Source of the DNA: Inonotus obliquus
Lineage: Eukaryota > Basidiomycota > Agaricomycetes > Hymenochaetales > Hymenochaetaceae
Direction: 5' to 3'
NCBI GenBank assembly: GCA_032164295.1
Contig: JAJHTX010000007.1
Coordinates: 2,206,501 to 2,270,500, forward strand
Length of the DNA: 64,000 nucleotides
A program made the translations under genes and the position numbers. Below are positions 49,691-61,570 of this stretch, piece by piece. Numbering within the stretch: position 1 is the stretch's first letter; every line of letters starts with the position of its first letter. The notes beneath the pieces are model-generated. The model was not told the origin of the DNA. It did not search any database and saw only the letters and a list, made by a program, of their open reading frames with translations.

Positions 49691-50292
49691 TTTACACTTA
49701 TAAACGCACATTGAGAGACCTGGAGGGTCGGCTAGTAAGGGCAAAGTGCGAAATCGTGGGAGACCCTCTTGGTAGTTCTGGCACCGTGACATATCTAGGA
49801 TTAGTTCAGTATGTATAAACGGAGCTGGCTTAGTGTTGTGTTGCTCTGGGTGGCATCGATAAGCTGGTTCACCAGTAGAAGATGATCAGTTACAGTGGCA
49901 GTGACGAGGCAGAAACGTGACGGTGTGACTTTGTGCAGCAATTGATACGCGATCCACTAAAAATGCATCTAATCGATGATGGCACTGCTGGTAACGCTTG
50001 TAATAGAATGAAATCTTATCAGTCTCAGTCTGTGACTGATGTGGTGAGTGATGATTCCTTAATCCTTTAGCTAAATTGTAACTTCTCAAGCCTGAACTCG
50101 CGAACATCACTCGATTTGGGAAATGCCGCTATGAGAGATACAGTATTTTTAGTCAATCTCATTGGTTTAGTGGGTTTTGTATAGTTCACTCGATGTACTT
50201 GACATTGATACAAACCAGTATACATCGTGAATACATCGGGATGGACCGCATAAGCTCAGACTATCCATGAACAAGACGACTGACTGTACATA
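49691..50292. other. Spacer between UTP6 fragment and P450 D 3' end
   Basis: No gene. The last about 140 bp are the duplicated 3' flank shared with P450 C. Confidence 0.5.
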
Positions 50293-52602
50293 TCATGTCT
50301 TGCTTCCTACCAGCGACACTATCAACGGCAAACCTGACCTTTTATCTGGGGAGTGCTTCAAGACCGGCTTTGATATCCCTGACATCTCCCATTCCACTTC
50401 CTGGCCTGGCTTGAATTCGAACACTTCCAGAAGCGTTGTCAATACGAGCTCTGCGGAAGAACCATATGAGTAGCTGATTCTCGCATACTTGGAGGGGAGA
50501 ACTCACTCATTTCCATTTCGGCGAACTTGAATCCGCTGCGGTGCAAAATGGGTAAGTGGAAGCGAGCTTGGGACGGTGGGACACAGCTCACATGCATGCC
50601 CGACTCCCTCCAATAAATGTTATCCTTTACACCTTCTGTGAGATAAGATCATACGAGGAGAGGAAAATCGTACATCGATGAATAAACTCCAGGCATGTGT
50701 GCCTTCACTACACTGTCCGGAAGGGGCTGCAGCCATCGCTCAGGTCTCCACTCCTCAGCATCCTCACCCCATATCTTCTTGTTCCTGTTCGCTCCAATAA
50801 TGGAGACGTTAACATTTGTATTATTCTTGATTGGTATTTCGCTGATTTCCGACTTTCCGTCCGCACCGAGGATGGGCCATGCAAGAGGCAAGACTATATC
50901 CTTTCTTGTGCTACAGGCGTGAAATCCCCATTTGAGAGATACTCGAGCTTCACAATCTAACAGAGCAACTTACGTCCGAGTAGCAATAGATACCGGAGGG
51001 AAAACGCGGAACGTTTCGCGGCAGACGGCATCGAGATATGGCAATCCCATCAGTGTGTCGTAGTTAAATTCGGCGCCACTGTGTTCCTTCCTTGCATGCA
51101 CTATTTCGTCTCGAAGCCTGTTCTGAACCTTGGGGTTATCAGAGAGAAGGTGTAGTGTCCTGCTGATGGCGTGTGATGTTGTTTCTTGACCAGCGAAGAT
51201 GAAGGTGCTTTACAACCATTAGCAATGTATTATCAGCGGTGTGTATTTTCACTTACTTTATTTGTCCGAGAACCTCCTCTTCTGGTAGCCTATCACTTTC
51301 GTTTGCCGCCAGATTCGCTTTGACTGGTCATATGTACGTCAGCAACAATTATTATCTAGACACAGACTACCTCACTTACGAAGGACACTCAGAATATCTT
51401 TACCCATTCCAACTTGCTTCGTGACGGCTTCATCTCCTTTCTCTAGTGCCCTCTTCTTCTCTTCATATACGACCCTGGATTGATGATCAAGAACGTTGAT
51501 AACTTCTGCAGTCTCCTTGATAAGTTTGGACGGCATCAGATCAACAAGTTTACGACGGAACGCAGGAGAGCCGATATTGTCAATCCAAGGGAGGAACTGT
51601 CTGTGGAATACTGTTTTAAAAACTATCACCCTAGGATAATATGGTGTCAGAATGACTCTGACATAGAGGGTGAAAAGTTGACTAAGTACCCTAACTTCTT
51701 GACGTATGCACCGTATACGCTTGCCTCCTCATTGTGTAGGGCATCAAAGGAATATCCAAACCCTCCTTGTCCTATGAACTCAAGGGCCGCTCTGGAAAGC
51801 CAGTGAAGGAGGTCAATTTCTTTGGGCCCATCTTGGACTTGGTCAGAGAGGACTTTGCGGAGCTGCGCCAAATTGTTCAAACCAACTCGGTTTCCGAGAG
51901 TAGACGCACACTCACTTCGTTCGAAATCGGGTGAAATACCGGAAGCAGATCGCGCATATGTTTCAGTGAGAAAACTGGATTGAGCATCTTGCGCTGCTTG
52001 CGATGATGGTCACCTTGAATATGAGGCAAGACTTGTCAGAACAGACCGGCGAGATGAAGGTAGAAATACCGCACCGAGAGTAGACAGCAGACCCGAGCCA
52101 AAAATCAGAGCATTAGAACTTGGGGTGTTTTCCTTAGCAAACATGAACGACACGCGTAGCTTCAAACAAACGCACCTGATAAACGTGCTTGTTTCCTCGT
52201 AAATGTATTGATCTTTGACAAATATATGGTGGAGTGCCAGAGGGTCCGTGATGTACAGCTCCTCGTGCTGTCAACATAATGGCTTTGTCAGACTCTAGAG
52301 TACGATCCTGTACGGGACTCACGCCGAAAAGCATCGGTAGCTTCATCACACTTCCATACTTCTCGATAATATCGTGATGGAATTTCCATCCATTGAGGTC
52401 AAAGACTTGGTAAAAGCATCCTGCAATGGGAATAAAGGTGAGCAAGTGAGGTGGAAATGCGAGAAAATGGCCACTGACCTTTCCACCATGACTTCCTCGG
52501 AGGACCAGGAATATTATCGAAAATGGATTTGGGGACAAGGAGGCGCTTTATGAAGTAGAGAGCATACAGAGCAAGGAGGCCCTGGGCAATCGTGAGCAGC
52601 AT
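50293..52602 (-). CDS. Cytochrome P450 copy D
   Basis: Close paralogue of A and C; the start MLLTIAQGLLALYALYFIKR is identical to A. Hinge IPGPPRKSWWKG, SNALIFGSGLLSTLGDHHRK (across introns), ALEFIGQGGFGYSFDALHNE, I-helix AGQETTSHAISRTLHLLSDN, LDAVCRETFRVFPPVSIA, EEWRPERWLQPLPDS, heme loop ITFIGGSRACIGFKFAEME across introns (Ile where A and C have Met), end SGLPLIVSLVGSKT. Exon-intron layout equals A and C. No inactivating change seen. Its upstream flank is the longest and best-preserved copy of the duplicated unit. Confidence 0.85.
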
Positions 52603-52657
52603 TGGGACTGTAATGCGGGAGTATCGAAGCTGGATTTACTAGTCAATAGGGCGACAT

Positions 52658-52665
52658 CTTTTATA
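52658..52665 (-). promoter_or_regulatory. TATA box of P450 D
   Basis: TATAAAAG on the minus strand 56 bp upstream of the ATG, the same distance as in copy A. Confidence 0.6.
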
Positions 52666-54253
52666 TTGTCAAGGAGAAGTGCAAGATGAAATTTAAGCAG
52701 AAGAAGGGAACAGAGGCCCGGGTTCTCCTAGATTGGTTGCGACCAAGCAGCGGGTCAACATAACCTAGCCGTGGTGATTGAGCTCGCTACGACTATTGAT
52801 GACAAGATACTTGCTTACCTCTCGGGTGTCTATATCCGAGGAAGCAGTATTGCATGTCAAGAAGCAACGTAGCAAAGTCCTGTAATTGGTCAAGTCGAGA
52901 AAAATTTCGCAACGACCCAGAAAGTCACAAGTTTGACCGTGGGTGCATCGCACGAAGCACTGCGGTGATAAATCAGTATCACTCAAGGCATGAAGGTGAG
53001 ACGAAATAGCCATGGAGTAAAGCAATTGATCCGTCAAATTTTTCACAGAAACGAAGCACCAGGGCATTTAAAAGGCGAAGACAAATCGCCGGTGCGGGAA
53101 CTCCGGGCTCATCTTAAGGCCATACCATCTTAGTTCAGACTTAAGGAAATTCGGGGTGGCTGAAAAAGAGAATAAGTGTCTTGAAAGGACGTGCAATAAT
53201 CGCCAGAATGCGCACATACGAACAGCATTCCCAGTACTTGGTCAATGTATTGTGAGAAAGAAATTGTCTGGATGATGGGAATTCTCGATTGCTGACAGCC
53301 TACCTCATAGATATCTCGTGATGTGGGACCCCTCAACGTTCCTGTTTCCAAATTGCCATTTTTGCTCCGACTTTCAGTCTTGTATCAATGCACATTGTGA
53401 CCGTATGTATACCTGGGAATGGAGCTGGTTCTTCGGAATGTTATTTTCCAGATCAAGATAGTTGCGGTGTCCTGCCTCCGTTCGCTCCCAACGAAATCGG
53501 GTTATGACAAGAAAACTGCTGACCCCCTCAAGCTTCTTGGCCGATAGAAGCTCGAATGGTCCATCAGGAAGCAGTCGGGAAGAAGTCAAAGTGAGTCAGT
53601 TGAAAATGCGCGCCGCTGTTTAAGCGACTCTCGGATGAGCAGATGAACACATACCGCGCAGTTGAGCATTTTCGGTTAGGTAAAGGTACCGTTAACCTAC
53701 CAATTCGCTTAACGCCGGATGAGTCCAAGGCACAGGGAGACGGAAGACATGGGCAGTCTCTATCACCGGAACTGGCCAACTCTCCCTGCAAATTGAACGT
53801 TCAGATTGAAGGTGACTTTCTTGAAAAGGGTTTAGTTGAAGAGGGTTTAGCCATTCCGAGCGTTTCCTGCCCATCAGGGTCAAGTTTGAACCAGACACAT
53901 TCGCTTCCGCCATCATATGAACGGCGCATGATAAACAACTCCATTGACTCCGGGGTATCCAGTAGCCCAAGTTGCGCAGCACGTAAAGAAGACTCACAAG
54001 CGAAGAATGCCAGCTTTAAGTCGTTGTACGAATGACGGCAATTTTTTCTCTCAAATGCAGGCAGAAACTTAAATCTCCGGTGTAACAGATACTCCTCATC
54101 GAGCAGAGGCGCAATACGCTTCCGATAGCGAGGTACGCGGGTTTCAAATAACTGTTGAAATGCGACTCTGGATTGCTTTTCTCGCTCGAAAGTAGCAAGC
54201 ACTGGGACCGGCATCCTCCTTGACGATTTGACGATGAAGGTACAGTTTTCAGA
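52666..54253 (-). repeat. Duplicated 5' flank of P450 D with gene-like fragment
   Basis: Partner of the A and C flanks. It contains the longest frame of the duplicated unit (minus strand, 54262-53801; TRVPRYRKRIAPLLDEEYLL, LKLAFFACESSLRAAQLGL, YDGGSECVWFKLDPDG), followed by broken frames. This may be the decayed remnant of a real gene whose pieces recur near 38650-38870 and 49000-49190. I do not recognise the protein. Its apparent ATG lies inside the terminal inverted repeat of the neighbouring element, so that start is not original. Confidence 0.6.
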
Positions 54254-54640
54254 TGATCCCATTCGGCACGGCGGGCAAATCAGGATGGAGGTGAGGTCGA
54301 TATTTTAAATGTTTTCTTCTGTCATTTTAAATACAGATAAGGATATCCGACTGTTCGATATTTAAAATATAAGTCACGTGCTGGCATTTTAAATATCGAT
54401 TTGGATATCAACAGGGTTGCCATTTTAAATATCAGTTGGGCTATAAAATATAAGTCTATCGATATTTAAAATATCAGAGTGAAGTTGATATGCAAGTCGA
54501 CATTTAAAATATCGACACGTGGTTTATATTCATAATATCTTATGGGTCGATATGCTTACCAGCATTTAAAATGACGGCGAAAAAAACATTTAAAATTCCG
54601 ACCTCACCTATCCTGATTTGCCCGCCGTGTCGGATTGATC
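54254..54640. mobile_element. Non-autonomous inverted-repeat (MITE/foldback-like) element
   Basis: A 20-bp stretch at 54267-54286 (CACGGCGGGCAAATCAGGAT) is repeated exactly in reverse complement at 54610-54629. The inverted arms continue inward with GTGAGGTCG and TTTTAAATG for about 65 bp. The interior (54290-54600) carries about nine copies of ATTTTAAAT/ATTTAAAAT, mostly in the first orientation on the left and the second on the right, making a large palindrome-like structure. There is no coding frame. Exact ends and target-site duplication are unresolved; GATC lies near both outer edges. Confidence 0.75.
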
Positions 54641-55130
54641 CCGTAGTACATCACGTGCATGACAACCTCATCTTCTCTTTTTTTTTCTTGATATGAGAAT
54701 TAGTTTTATTGCTTACCCGTTATCTATGGCATCCTGCCGATGAAGCAGCTCAATGGTGAGATCCCGCATTGATACGCAGGGAAAATGTATTCATACGTAG
54801 GAAACACCGGTGGAAAATAAGTTAGGGACAAGGATCTAAGTGCTACAAAAGGGGATGTGTGGTAATATAGAATACACTGTGAAGAACATATGTGGGACAG
54901 CTGGACCAGATAATGAGAGAGATAAAAAAGACACATCATATAAACAGGAGTATCGTGTTGTGGTATCTGTGGAAACTGGAATGCAAAAGTCGAGTCGAGC
55001 ACATGAGTAAAAACGATAATAAAGAAAGGGGACTATTAAAGAAGAGGAAACCGCAGAACAATGTATGTACAGTACATTCCGTTCACTTCAAACTCGGAAA
55101 TGACAAGGCGCATACTGATGAACAATTTCG
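54641..55130. other. Spacer, AT-rich, no gene
   Basis: Between the inverted-repeat element and the P450 remnant. Short frames only. Confidence 0.5.
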
Positions 55131-55560
55131 CTCGATAAGGAACCGCACAGTAAATTCGGCCGTTGTTTAATCCTTGAGTAGTGACACCCTCAAAGGCAAT
55201 TGGGTCTGGTTTGAATGCAAAGTTCCTAGCAGCATAGTCAAGACCATTTCTACAGGAATAAGGTGAGTAGTTGGTTTTTAACGTGCTTCAAAAAATATCG
55301 TACTCATTTCCATTTCGGTGAATTTGAAGCCACTGATGTTAAGAATAGTTCGTTAGGTACGAATGAAGAGAGTGATGACGCGACTTACATGCATGCTCCA
55401 CCTCCGCCAATGAAGGTCATCCTAAGAAATAATTATACGCTTCATACAGGCAAGTGGGAGGACAGATGTACCGTACATTGGTGCGTAAACTCCAGGCATG
55501 TGCGTCTTTGCCAGGTCTCCGGAAGGTACTGCAGCAATCGCTCGGGCCTCCACTCCTCAG
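55131..55560 (-). pseudogene. 3' remnant of a P450 related to copy B
   Basis: Aligned with the end of copy B (42920-43410): shared GAAGAGAGTGATGACGCGAC, CATTTCCATTTCGG and CCATTGAAGG/CAATGAAGGTCATCC-type blocks around the heme-loop exons, and AEEWRPERLLQ with HMPGVY upstream. Compared with B it lacks about 75 bp near the 3' end. Everything 5' of the EDAEEW codons is gone; at 55560 the sequence continues directly into the last codons of the kinase gene. Only the heme-side third of the gene is left, so it cannot make an enzyme. Confidence 0.8.
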
Positions 55561-57038
55561 CATATACCCCAAGCAACGTCGTCAACCATATCTATCGTCC
55601 ACCGAGCAGAAACCACTCGTTCAAGGCATCCGCGAAGCACGTTCTCAGTACCGTGCCCGATACCCGGAGGAGGATCATAGGCACCTAGTCGAAAAGAATA
55701 TTCGTTAAAACGAACACCTGGACTATGCTGGGCAAGAAACTCACCATGTATAATTTTCATTTGTAACCTTGGCTCAAAAGCATCATTAAATGGGAGACGG
55801 CCGGTCAGTAAAGCGTAGAGGAGAACTCCAAGCGCCCACATATCCTGCGCGGGATTGACAGGGGAGGGACGTGGATGAATCGAACACTGCGAGGGAGGAG
55901 GGGAGAGGAGCTCGGGGGCAGCGTAGGGCAGAGACCCAGGGTTAAAATGAGGATGTGGCACCGAATGCGGTGTATCATGCCCACTTCCAAGAGGCGTGGA
56001 GTTGCGATGGCGAGTCGACCGTTGGAAACGGCTTTGGTGGGATTGTTGTCTGGAGCTGTGTGATATCGTAGTAAATCTGCGTAGTCGGTCAATAGCGTGA
56101 TCTACCGCCTGTTCGTGAAGACATGGACAGTCTTCTTCAGCCTGTGGTAATGACGGATCCGACATTCGTCTCGACAAACCGAAGTCAGTTATTCGGCACA
56201 TCCGTGTTTCATCCACAAGGATATTTTCAAGTTTAATGTCACCATGTACGACTCTTGCTGTCTCATGAAGATATCGCAATCCGCGAACAACTTGTCGGAA
56301 CAACATTCCTGCATCGTCTTGGTGCAGAGCCGGTCTACCATCTCGTTTCAGTATGTCAAACAGGGAGCCCGCAGGACAATACAGAGTGATAAAGTAGTCG
56401 GCATCAAGGGCACGTTCGACATCAAAAAGAGGGAGCACGTGTTCATGCTTCAGTGTGCGCCATATTTCTATCTCGTTCTCAAGCTGTCGCCTACACTCGT
56501 CTGGATCCTCTTGCCGTTCCATGTCCATCTTAGTGACTCTTTTTATGGCTACAATCTCCCCGGTAGCAGAGACTCCCTTCCTCACGACTGAGAACGCTCC
56601 TTTTCCGATGGTTTGTTCCAACTTATAGCCTGCGATTACAGTATCTTGTCGTGCTGCAATGGAAGATGCGGTCGGCGGACTAAACATAGCCAGGAAAGCG
56701 TGAGCAGGAGAGGATGCCAAAGCACTGTTTAAAACTCGCTGGCTACCGGCTCGTTCGACAGGAAAGGGAAATGCATTTGAGCGTTCCGGAGCGGACGCGG
56801 ATTTTAACTCGTCACGAACGAAGAACTCTCCACGTGATACGAGAGTTTCAGCGACTGAGCCGAAACTTGCGAGCGAACCATCTGCGTATCTGTCATCGTT
56901 TGAGGTTGAACTTTCGCCGCTCGAGTGCGTTGATATCCGCGACAACAAAGGTCTGCCTGATGAATCATTTAGCGCGGGTTCGCCACAGAAAGAAAAAGTG
57001 CTATCGACGTGAAAGTTGGAAGGAGAATCAACATGCAT
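55557..57038 (-). CDS. Serine/threonine protein kinase with substituted C-terminus
   Basis: Intronless 493-residue kinase. A Ser-rich N-terminus of about 135 residues precedes the catalytic domain: glycine loop IGKGAFSVVRKG (about 145), VAIKRV (Lys), Glu in ENEIEIW, catalytic loop VVHGDIKLENIL, DFGLSRR, APE (YAAPELLSPP), DMWALGVLLYALLTGRLPF, and LRGCLERVVSARWTID near the end. The HGD catalytic motif replaces the usual HRD. A Ser/His/Pro-rich insert lies in the activation segment. The start is ATG 57038; the preceding in-frame GTG is not a start. The last residues (WGIC) arise where the frame runs into the P450 remnant. It is divergent from RPAP1. Confidence 0.82.
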   Translation of the reverse strand: MHVDSPSNFHVDSTFSFCGEPALNDSSGRPLLSRISTHSSGESSTSNDDRYADGSLASFGSVAETLVSRGEFFVRDELKSASAPERSNAFPFPVERAGSQRVLNSALASSPAHAFLAMFSPPTASSIAARQDTVIAGYKLEQTIGKGAFSVVRKGVSATGEIVAIKRVTKMDMERQEDPDECRRQLENEIEIWRTLKHEHVLPLFDVERALDADYFITLYCPAGSLFDILKRDGRPALHQDDAGMLFRQVVRGLRYLHETARVVHGDIKLENILVDETRMCRITDFGLSRRMSDPSLPQAEEDCPCLHEQAVDHAIDRLRRFTTISHSSRQQSHQSRFQRSTRHRNSTPLGSGHDTPHSVPHPHFNPGSLPYAAPELLSPPPSQCSIHPRPSPVNPAQDMWALGVLLYALLTGRLPFNDAFEPRLQMKIIHGEFLAQHSPGVRFNEYSFRLGAYDPPPGIGHGTENVLRGCLERVVSARWTIDMVDDVAWGIC

Positions 57039-57418
57039 AGACACTCAAGATACTGATTTTAAGGCGCAAGGAAGATGAGAGAAGGAGGCGAGAGGATGAT
57101 GAATGTGGTGGTGTTGGAGAGAGACAGAGGGGGGAGGAAGGAGTCACACAGCCTGTGGATGTCGAACGGGAGACGCCAAGCTTGAACTGGTGCAAAAGCC
57201 GAAGGATTCCGAATTCGGTCTTGTGATCCTCGGCTAGGTACACTTTTTATATTTGGAAAACTTTATTTATTTGCTGATCCATTGATGGCGGTGATGGCGG
57301 TGATTTATCTAGTCAGCGGCTGCTTATGTCAGAATGGCTCTGACTAACCTTCGATACTTACTTTGCTTTGCATGCATCATGCTAATGCATACACAACGAT
57401 CATTTCCAGTTTATATAT
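57039..57418. promoter_or_regulatory. Bidirectional promoter, kinase / RPAP1
   Basis: 380 bp between two divergent ATGs. A TATATAT run directly precedes the RPAP1 ATG and TTTTTATATTTGG lies at about 57245. Confidence 0.5.
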
Positions 57419-60400
57419 ATGCAGCGTTCACAACCATCTCTCGTTGGATCGGTAGTTGAACGTCCGTCAAGATCACCCTCTTCACCCAATTCAGCCCACT
57501 CTTCCTCGCCATCCGGTTTTCCGTCCGTTCAGCACCGCTCCAAAAGTGCGTTTGTTCGTGCAAGGGAGGCAAAGCGGGATGGCTCAAGAGAAGCAGAAGC
57601 CAGGGGTTTAATAGAAGTGCCGATAGTCCGTAGCAGTCGAGGTTTGCAGCCGGGCTTCCGAGATCGTGACGAAGGTGGCTTGATCTCCCGTGGTGCGTTT
57701 CTTGCTGCACTTCCTCGACATGCCTTGTCTTATTCAGGCAAAGTTGGCCTGTCTGGTCGTTTGAGGGATTCAGACTCAAGCCTTGGAAATGACGAAGAAT
57801 GGAAAGAACGAATGCGTCGAGATAACGATCGTACAATAGAAGCCATGTCAGAAGAAGAGCGTGCGCGCCACGCTGCCCAGATTATTGAGCAGCTCGGCCC
57901 AAACGTGGTTGAGCTACTTCACAGGGCACGGGAAGCACTCGCACGAGCTGAGGCGGATATCGGTGCGTCAACGCATTTCATGTATCTCAAATGCTCGGCT
58001 TACTCTTTGTTGTAATTGTGGCTTGGATTTTGTTTCACGTTCGCGCAGATACACAAGGCAGGGAGAAAGAGACCAATGCTGAAGTGTTTACTGCTGCTCC
58101 CGGTACTAAAACGGGTTCCGGTGTCGCTCAACCAACTCCGATCTCACCTATAGCTAGGAACAGTGCGTACTCGTGCTACCCACAAAACTCTGGCTCACTT
58201 TCTTCTTTCTCAAGAATTTGTATCCCCTCCTCGAAGCATCCTATCCCAGCCGTCTTCGCGGAGCTCATCACCCGGAAGGAGTACTCGCAAACTGCGTTTC
58301 GCTGATGTGACCCCGAATGACGTTCACGTCTATCAGTCTGAGCCATCTTCCCCTCGCAAGCCAATTGGACTGTTGCTTCCTCCGACATCCACACAGGACA
58401 ACAAGAGCGACGAAATAGCTGCACCTCTAGAATCACAAGTGGACGCGAGCAGCCCCGAAGAAGGGACTCCTGAATATATTCGGCGGCGTTTCTTCCCGGA
58501 TGTACCAGCGAAAGAACCTTCTCTTGAGTGGATTGAATCAAAGGAAAAGGGTACATTGCCGGATTCCGAACCACGGTTTGACCTCTCCGGCGCTCTCATA
58601 CCTATTGCAGTGCGACATACTTTGCCAACACACCTAGGCCTTCACCACCACGGCGGGTCGTCAGCAGCGGGTTACACACTTGATGAGCTCTTTCTGCTTG
58701 CTCGCTCGAGTGTTCCAGCACAAAGAGCGACAGTTCTGGGCGTACTTTCTAAAGTGGTACGCAGATTGGCACGGCGAGAGGACGAGTTATCAGGGATCAA
58801 GGATCGGGATGGCGTGCGGACTCGAGCGCTAGTGCTCGGACTCGCGGCGCTTGCGGAAAGGGGGACTGTTGGCGCACAGGCTGTCGATCTTGTGTGGACG
58901 TGTGTTGTCTACGATGAGGAGATTGCAGACCTTGGGGGAGTGGAGCTCCGTAAGCTCAATACTGGAGTCAGTCAGATTGACGAGGAGAATCCCTCCGAGA
59001 GTTCTCTATCATCACTTGATCCCATATCGTCACTCCCATTTTCCGACTTGCTTCCACAAATGGCAGTGTTATTAGAAACTCAGAGCCTACCCTCAGAGTC
59101 ATTGTCACAGTTGCTTTCCATTCTTCAGCAGTTTGCGCGTCATTCTGTCAAGATTGCCACTACTATTTGCGAAACGCCTCGTCTTGTCGCATGCACGGTC
59201 GGCGCTTTCCTTCTAACACCCATTCCTCCTACCGATCGTGGATCAATTCCTAATCCTATTGCTCTCGACTTCCTTCAAACGTTGGCTCTTTCATCGCGCG
59301 CGAATGCTCGTTCTTTAGAAGGACCTGCAGATGCGCTACTTCGATTTGTCACGATCGCCTCTCCTATATCAGCCTCTCCATTTTCACCAGAGCTCACAGA
59401 TTCACTACTACGTGGAACGCTGGACCTATATGCAGCCCTCGGAAAATATGGATTATACTCAGGCGTCGCTACTACGGCAGCGGGGCATTTCAACCGCCTC
59501 TCATCAAGTATCCTTCGAGATTCAGGTGGCGCGTCTGTTGAATTGAAGATTTCTTGGCTGGATCTACTATCGGTCTGGATGACTTGTGCATGCGACCCGC
59601 ATCGTACAACGCCACAGCATGATTTACTCTGGAGTCAAGTCGTCGGTTGGACCTGGGGTGTCGAAATACTAGGTTTCAGGAACCTCATGGCTGAAAGGCG
59701 AAATAACAATGGTCGCCTTTGGGGATCTGTGTGGGATGCTTTGGCTTCCTGGCTGAAGGGGTGCAGAATCAACAGCGCCAGGTCTGGTCAGGATGACTGC
59801 GATTCTGTCGTCACTGCAATTGAACGAACCTGGAGCGGCGGGGCTGAAAAAGACTTAGTTGCTGAAACCGTTGCTCAGCTCAATGGGGAGTTGTTGAAGA
59901 CTTTGTCAGAAGAAACTCCTGTCGACCATGTAAGGGAACGGTTGGAACGAATAGCGGAGTCAAGCCGGACTCTTGCCAGCTTCACGAGACTCTGCCTGGC
60001 GTGCCTCCCTAAGGAATCCATGGTCCAAATCAGCCAAGACTCTCGGAGCGACCGTACTCCCCCGTGGATCATCGACGCGACTTCGTTGCTATTTTCAGTC
60101 GTATTGGTGCTGCTGTCCAGCGATGTTCTGCGGTCAATCGGAAAGCGAGTGAACGAGCCCCGGGACGGTTTGTTGGTCAGAACACAAGTCCTGTACATGC
60201 GATCTGCCTCGGACTTCCTTGGTTCTTTCATCCAACTGGCCCGATTAGTGCTCAGCGCCGGCGATTGGGTGCCGCTAAGCCTCGCTGGTTTGCAAGTGCT
60301 TCTACCAGGAGACGAGGAATGTGCAACGTTAATAGTCGAAGTGTTCGTCAGCAAAGAAAACTCTCAGATCGAGTGCACCGAAAAACTACAATTCCTCACG

Positions 60401-61570
60401 CCATTCGTCGAGAACATGATTCGTCCCGATGATAATTACTACCTATCACCACACGCCCCAACACCGGAATCAATCCAGAAAAGCACGACTCAGACGTTAC
60501 CAGCTGATTGTATCCGTCGTTCATCATCGAAACCAGGCATTTCAGGTCTTCCACTTAAACCGGATTGGCCTTGTGTTGCATTGGATCATCTTTTGCGATC
60601 AGGAACGTCGCCGATATTGACAAACTCCGATTCGGTGCCGGACTCGTGGAATGCATCAGAGACGGATCTCACGCAGACGTCGCTGTCATTGATGCTACAC
60701 GTGCAGAGGACATTGAGCGTAAGTTCTCTAAGAGAATTTGCTCCAGGGTTCGCGCATGTGGCCTTCAATTGCATGAAAGTATTCATGTTGGAACATAATC
60801 AACAACAGAGCGACTCAAACCAAGAAGTGTTCCGCGATCCGATTGTAGGACGACTTATGGATTCTCTCCTTGCATCATTCACCCTTCGCAGTCCAGAAAT
60901 TCATTCACAAACTTACACGGGAGAAATGAACTTGGAGGTCGCAGCTAAAGGTTTCCTCGGCGAAGGTACACCATTCTTCCAATTTTACACCGACTTTGTT
61001 GCGCTGTACGACTCTATTTCGTTTTCACATCCTAACTTTGCGCGGCTTCTTCTCCCTCCCTTATCTATGACCTATGCTTCGGATTATCGAAAACTCCTCT
61101 GGGGAGACTTCGGACATACCTTACGTTCAATTCGTACACCCATCGAAGATGCACCTTCTCCAGACCTCAAACAGCACTTCTGGCCCGCCGAGTCAGATGC
61201 AGAGATTCTAGGGTGGTACTTGCGTGCTCTGATCAAGTGGCCTCTGGATGGATTTATTCGCTTCGTCGCTGTACACCATTTAGCGTGTAATATCTGGCCT
61301 GACCTACTCGAAAGAGGAGACGTGGACTCTGCACGGGATAAACGCTCCAGAAGCCTTCTTGCTGCTATTTTCAGCCAGGCGACGGTTGATGTCGTGAGGG
61401 ACGTTATTAAGTATGTCCAAGGCAGAGGCACTGCTGGTGAACTTTGGTTACCGCCCAGGTGTTATGGGATTAGTGACGAGGCGAAATTTGCGAGACTTTC
61501 TATGGTACGTGGATTTGGTGAACTTCGGATTGGAGAGAGCATGGAGAAGATATTCGCAGAGTCGGATTGA
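57419..61570 (+). CDS. RPAP1: RNA polymerase II-associated protein 1
   Basis: Homologue of human RPAP1 / yeast Rba50, needed for RNA polymerase II assembly and nuclear import. 1337 residues in three exons (introns 57963-58048 and 58163-58214; sum divisible by three). The disordered Ser/Arg-rich N-terminus contains the RPAP1_N motif (NDEEWKERMRRDNDRTIEAM, SEEERARHAAQIIEQLGPN). Exon 3 carries RSTRKLRFADVTPNDVHVYQ and the RPAP1_C region (EPRFDLSGALIPIAVRHTLP, THLGLHHHGGSSAAGYTLDE, LARSSVPAQRATVLGVLSK). The rest is a long alpha-helical repeat-like region with few recognisable motifs (KLWGDFGHTLRS, EILGWYLRALIKWPLDGFIR), as in other fungal orthologues. Confidence 0.88.

Noticed and set aside
55263..55688. 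Plus-strand frame of 141 residues
   Set aside because: Antisense to the P450 remnant and kinase; a similar antisense frame exists opposite P450 B.
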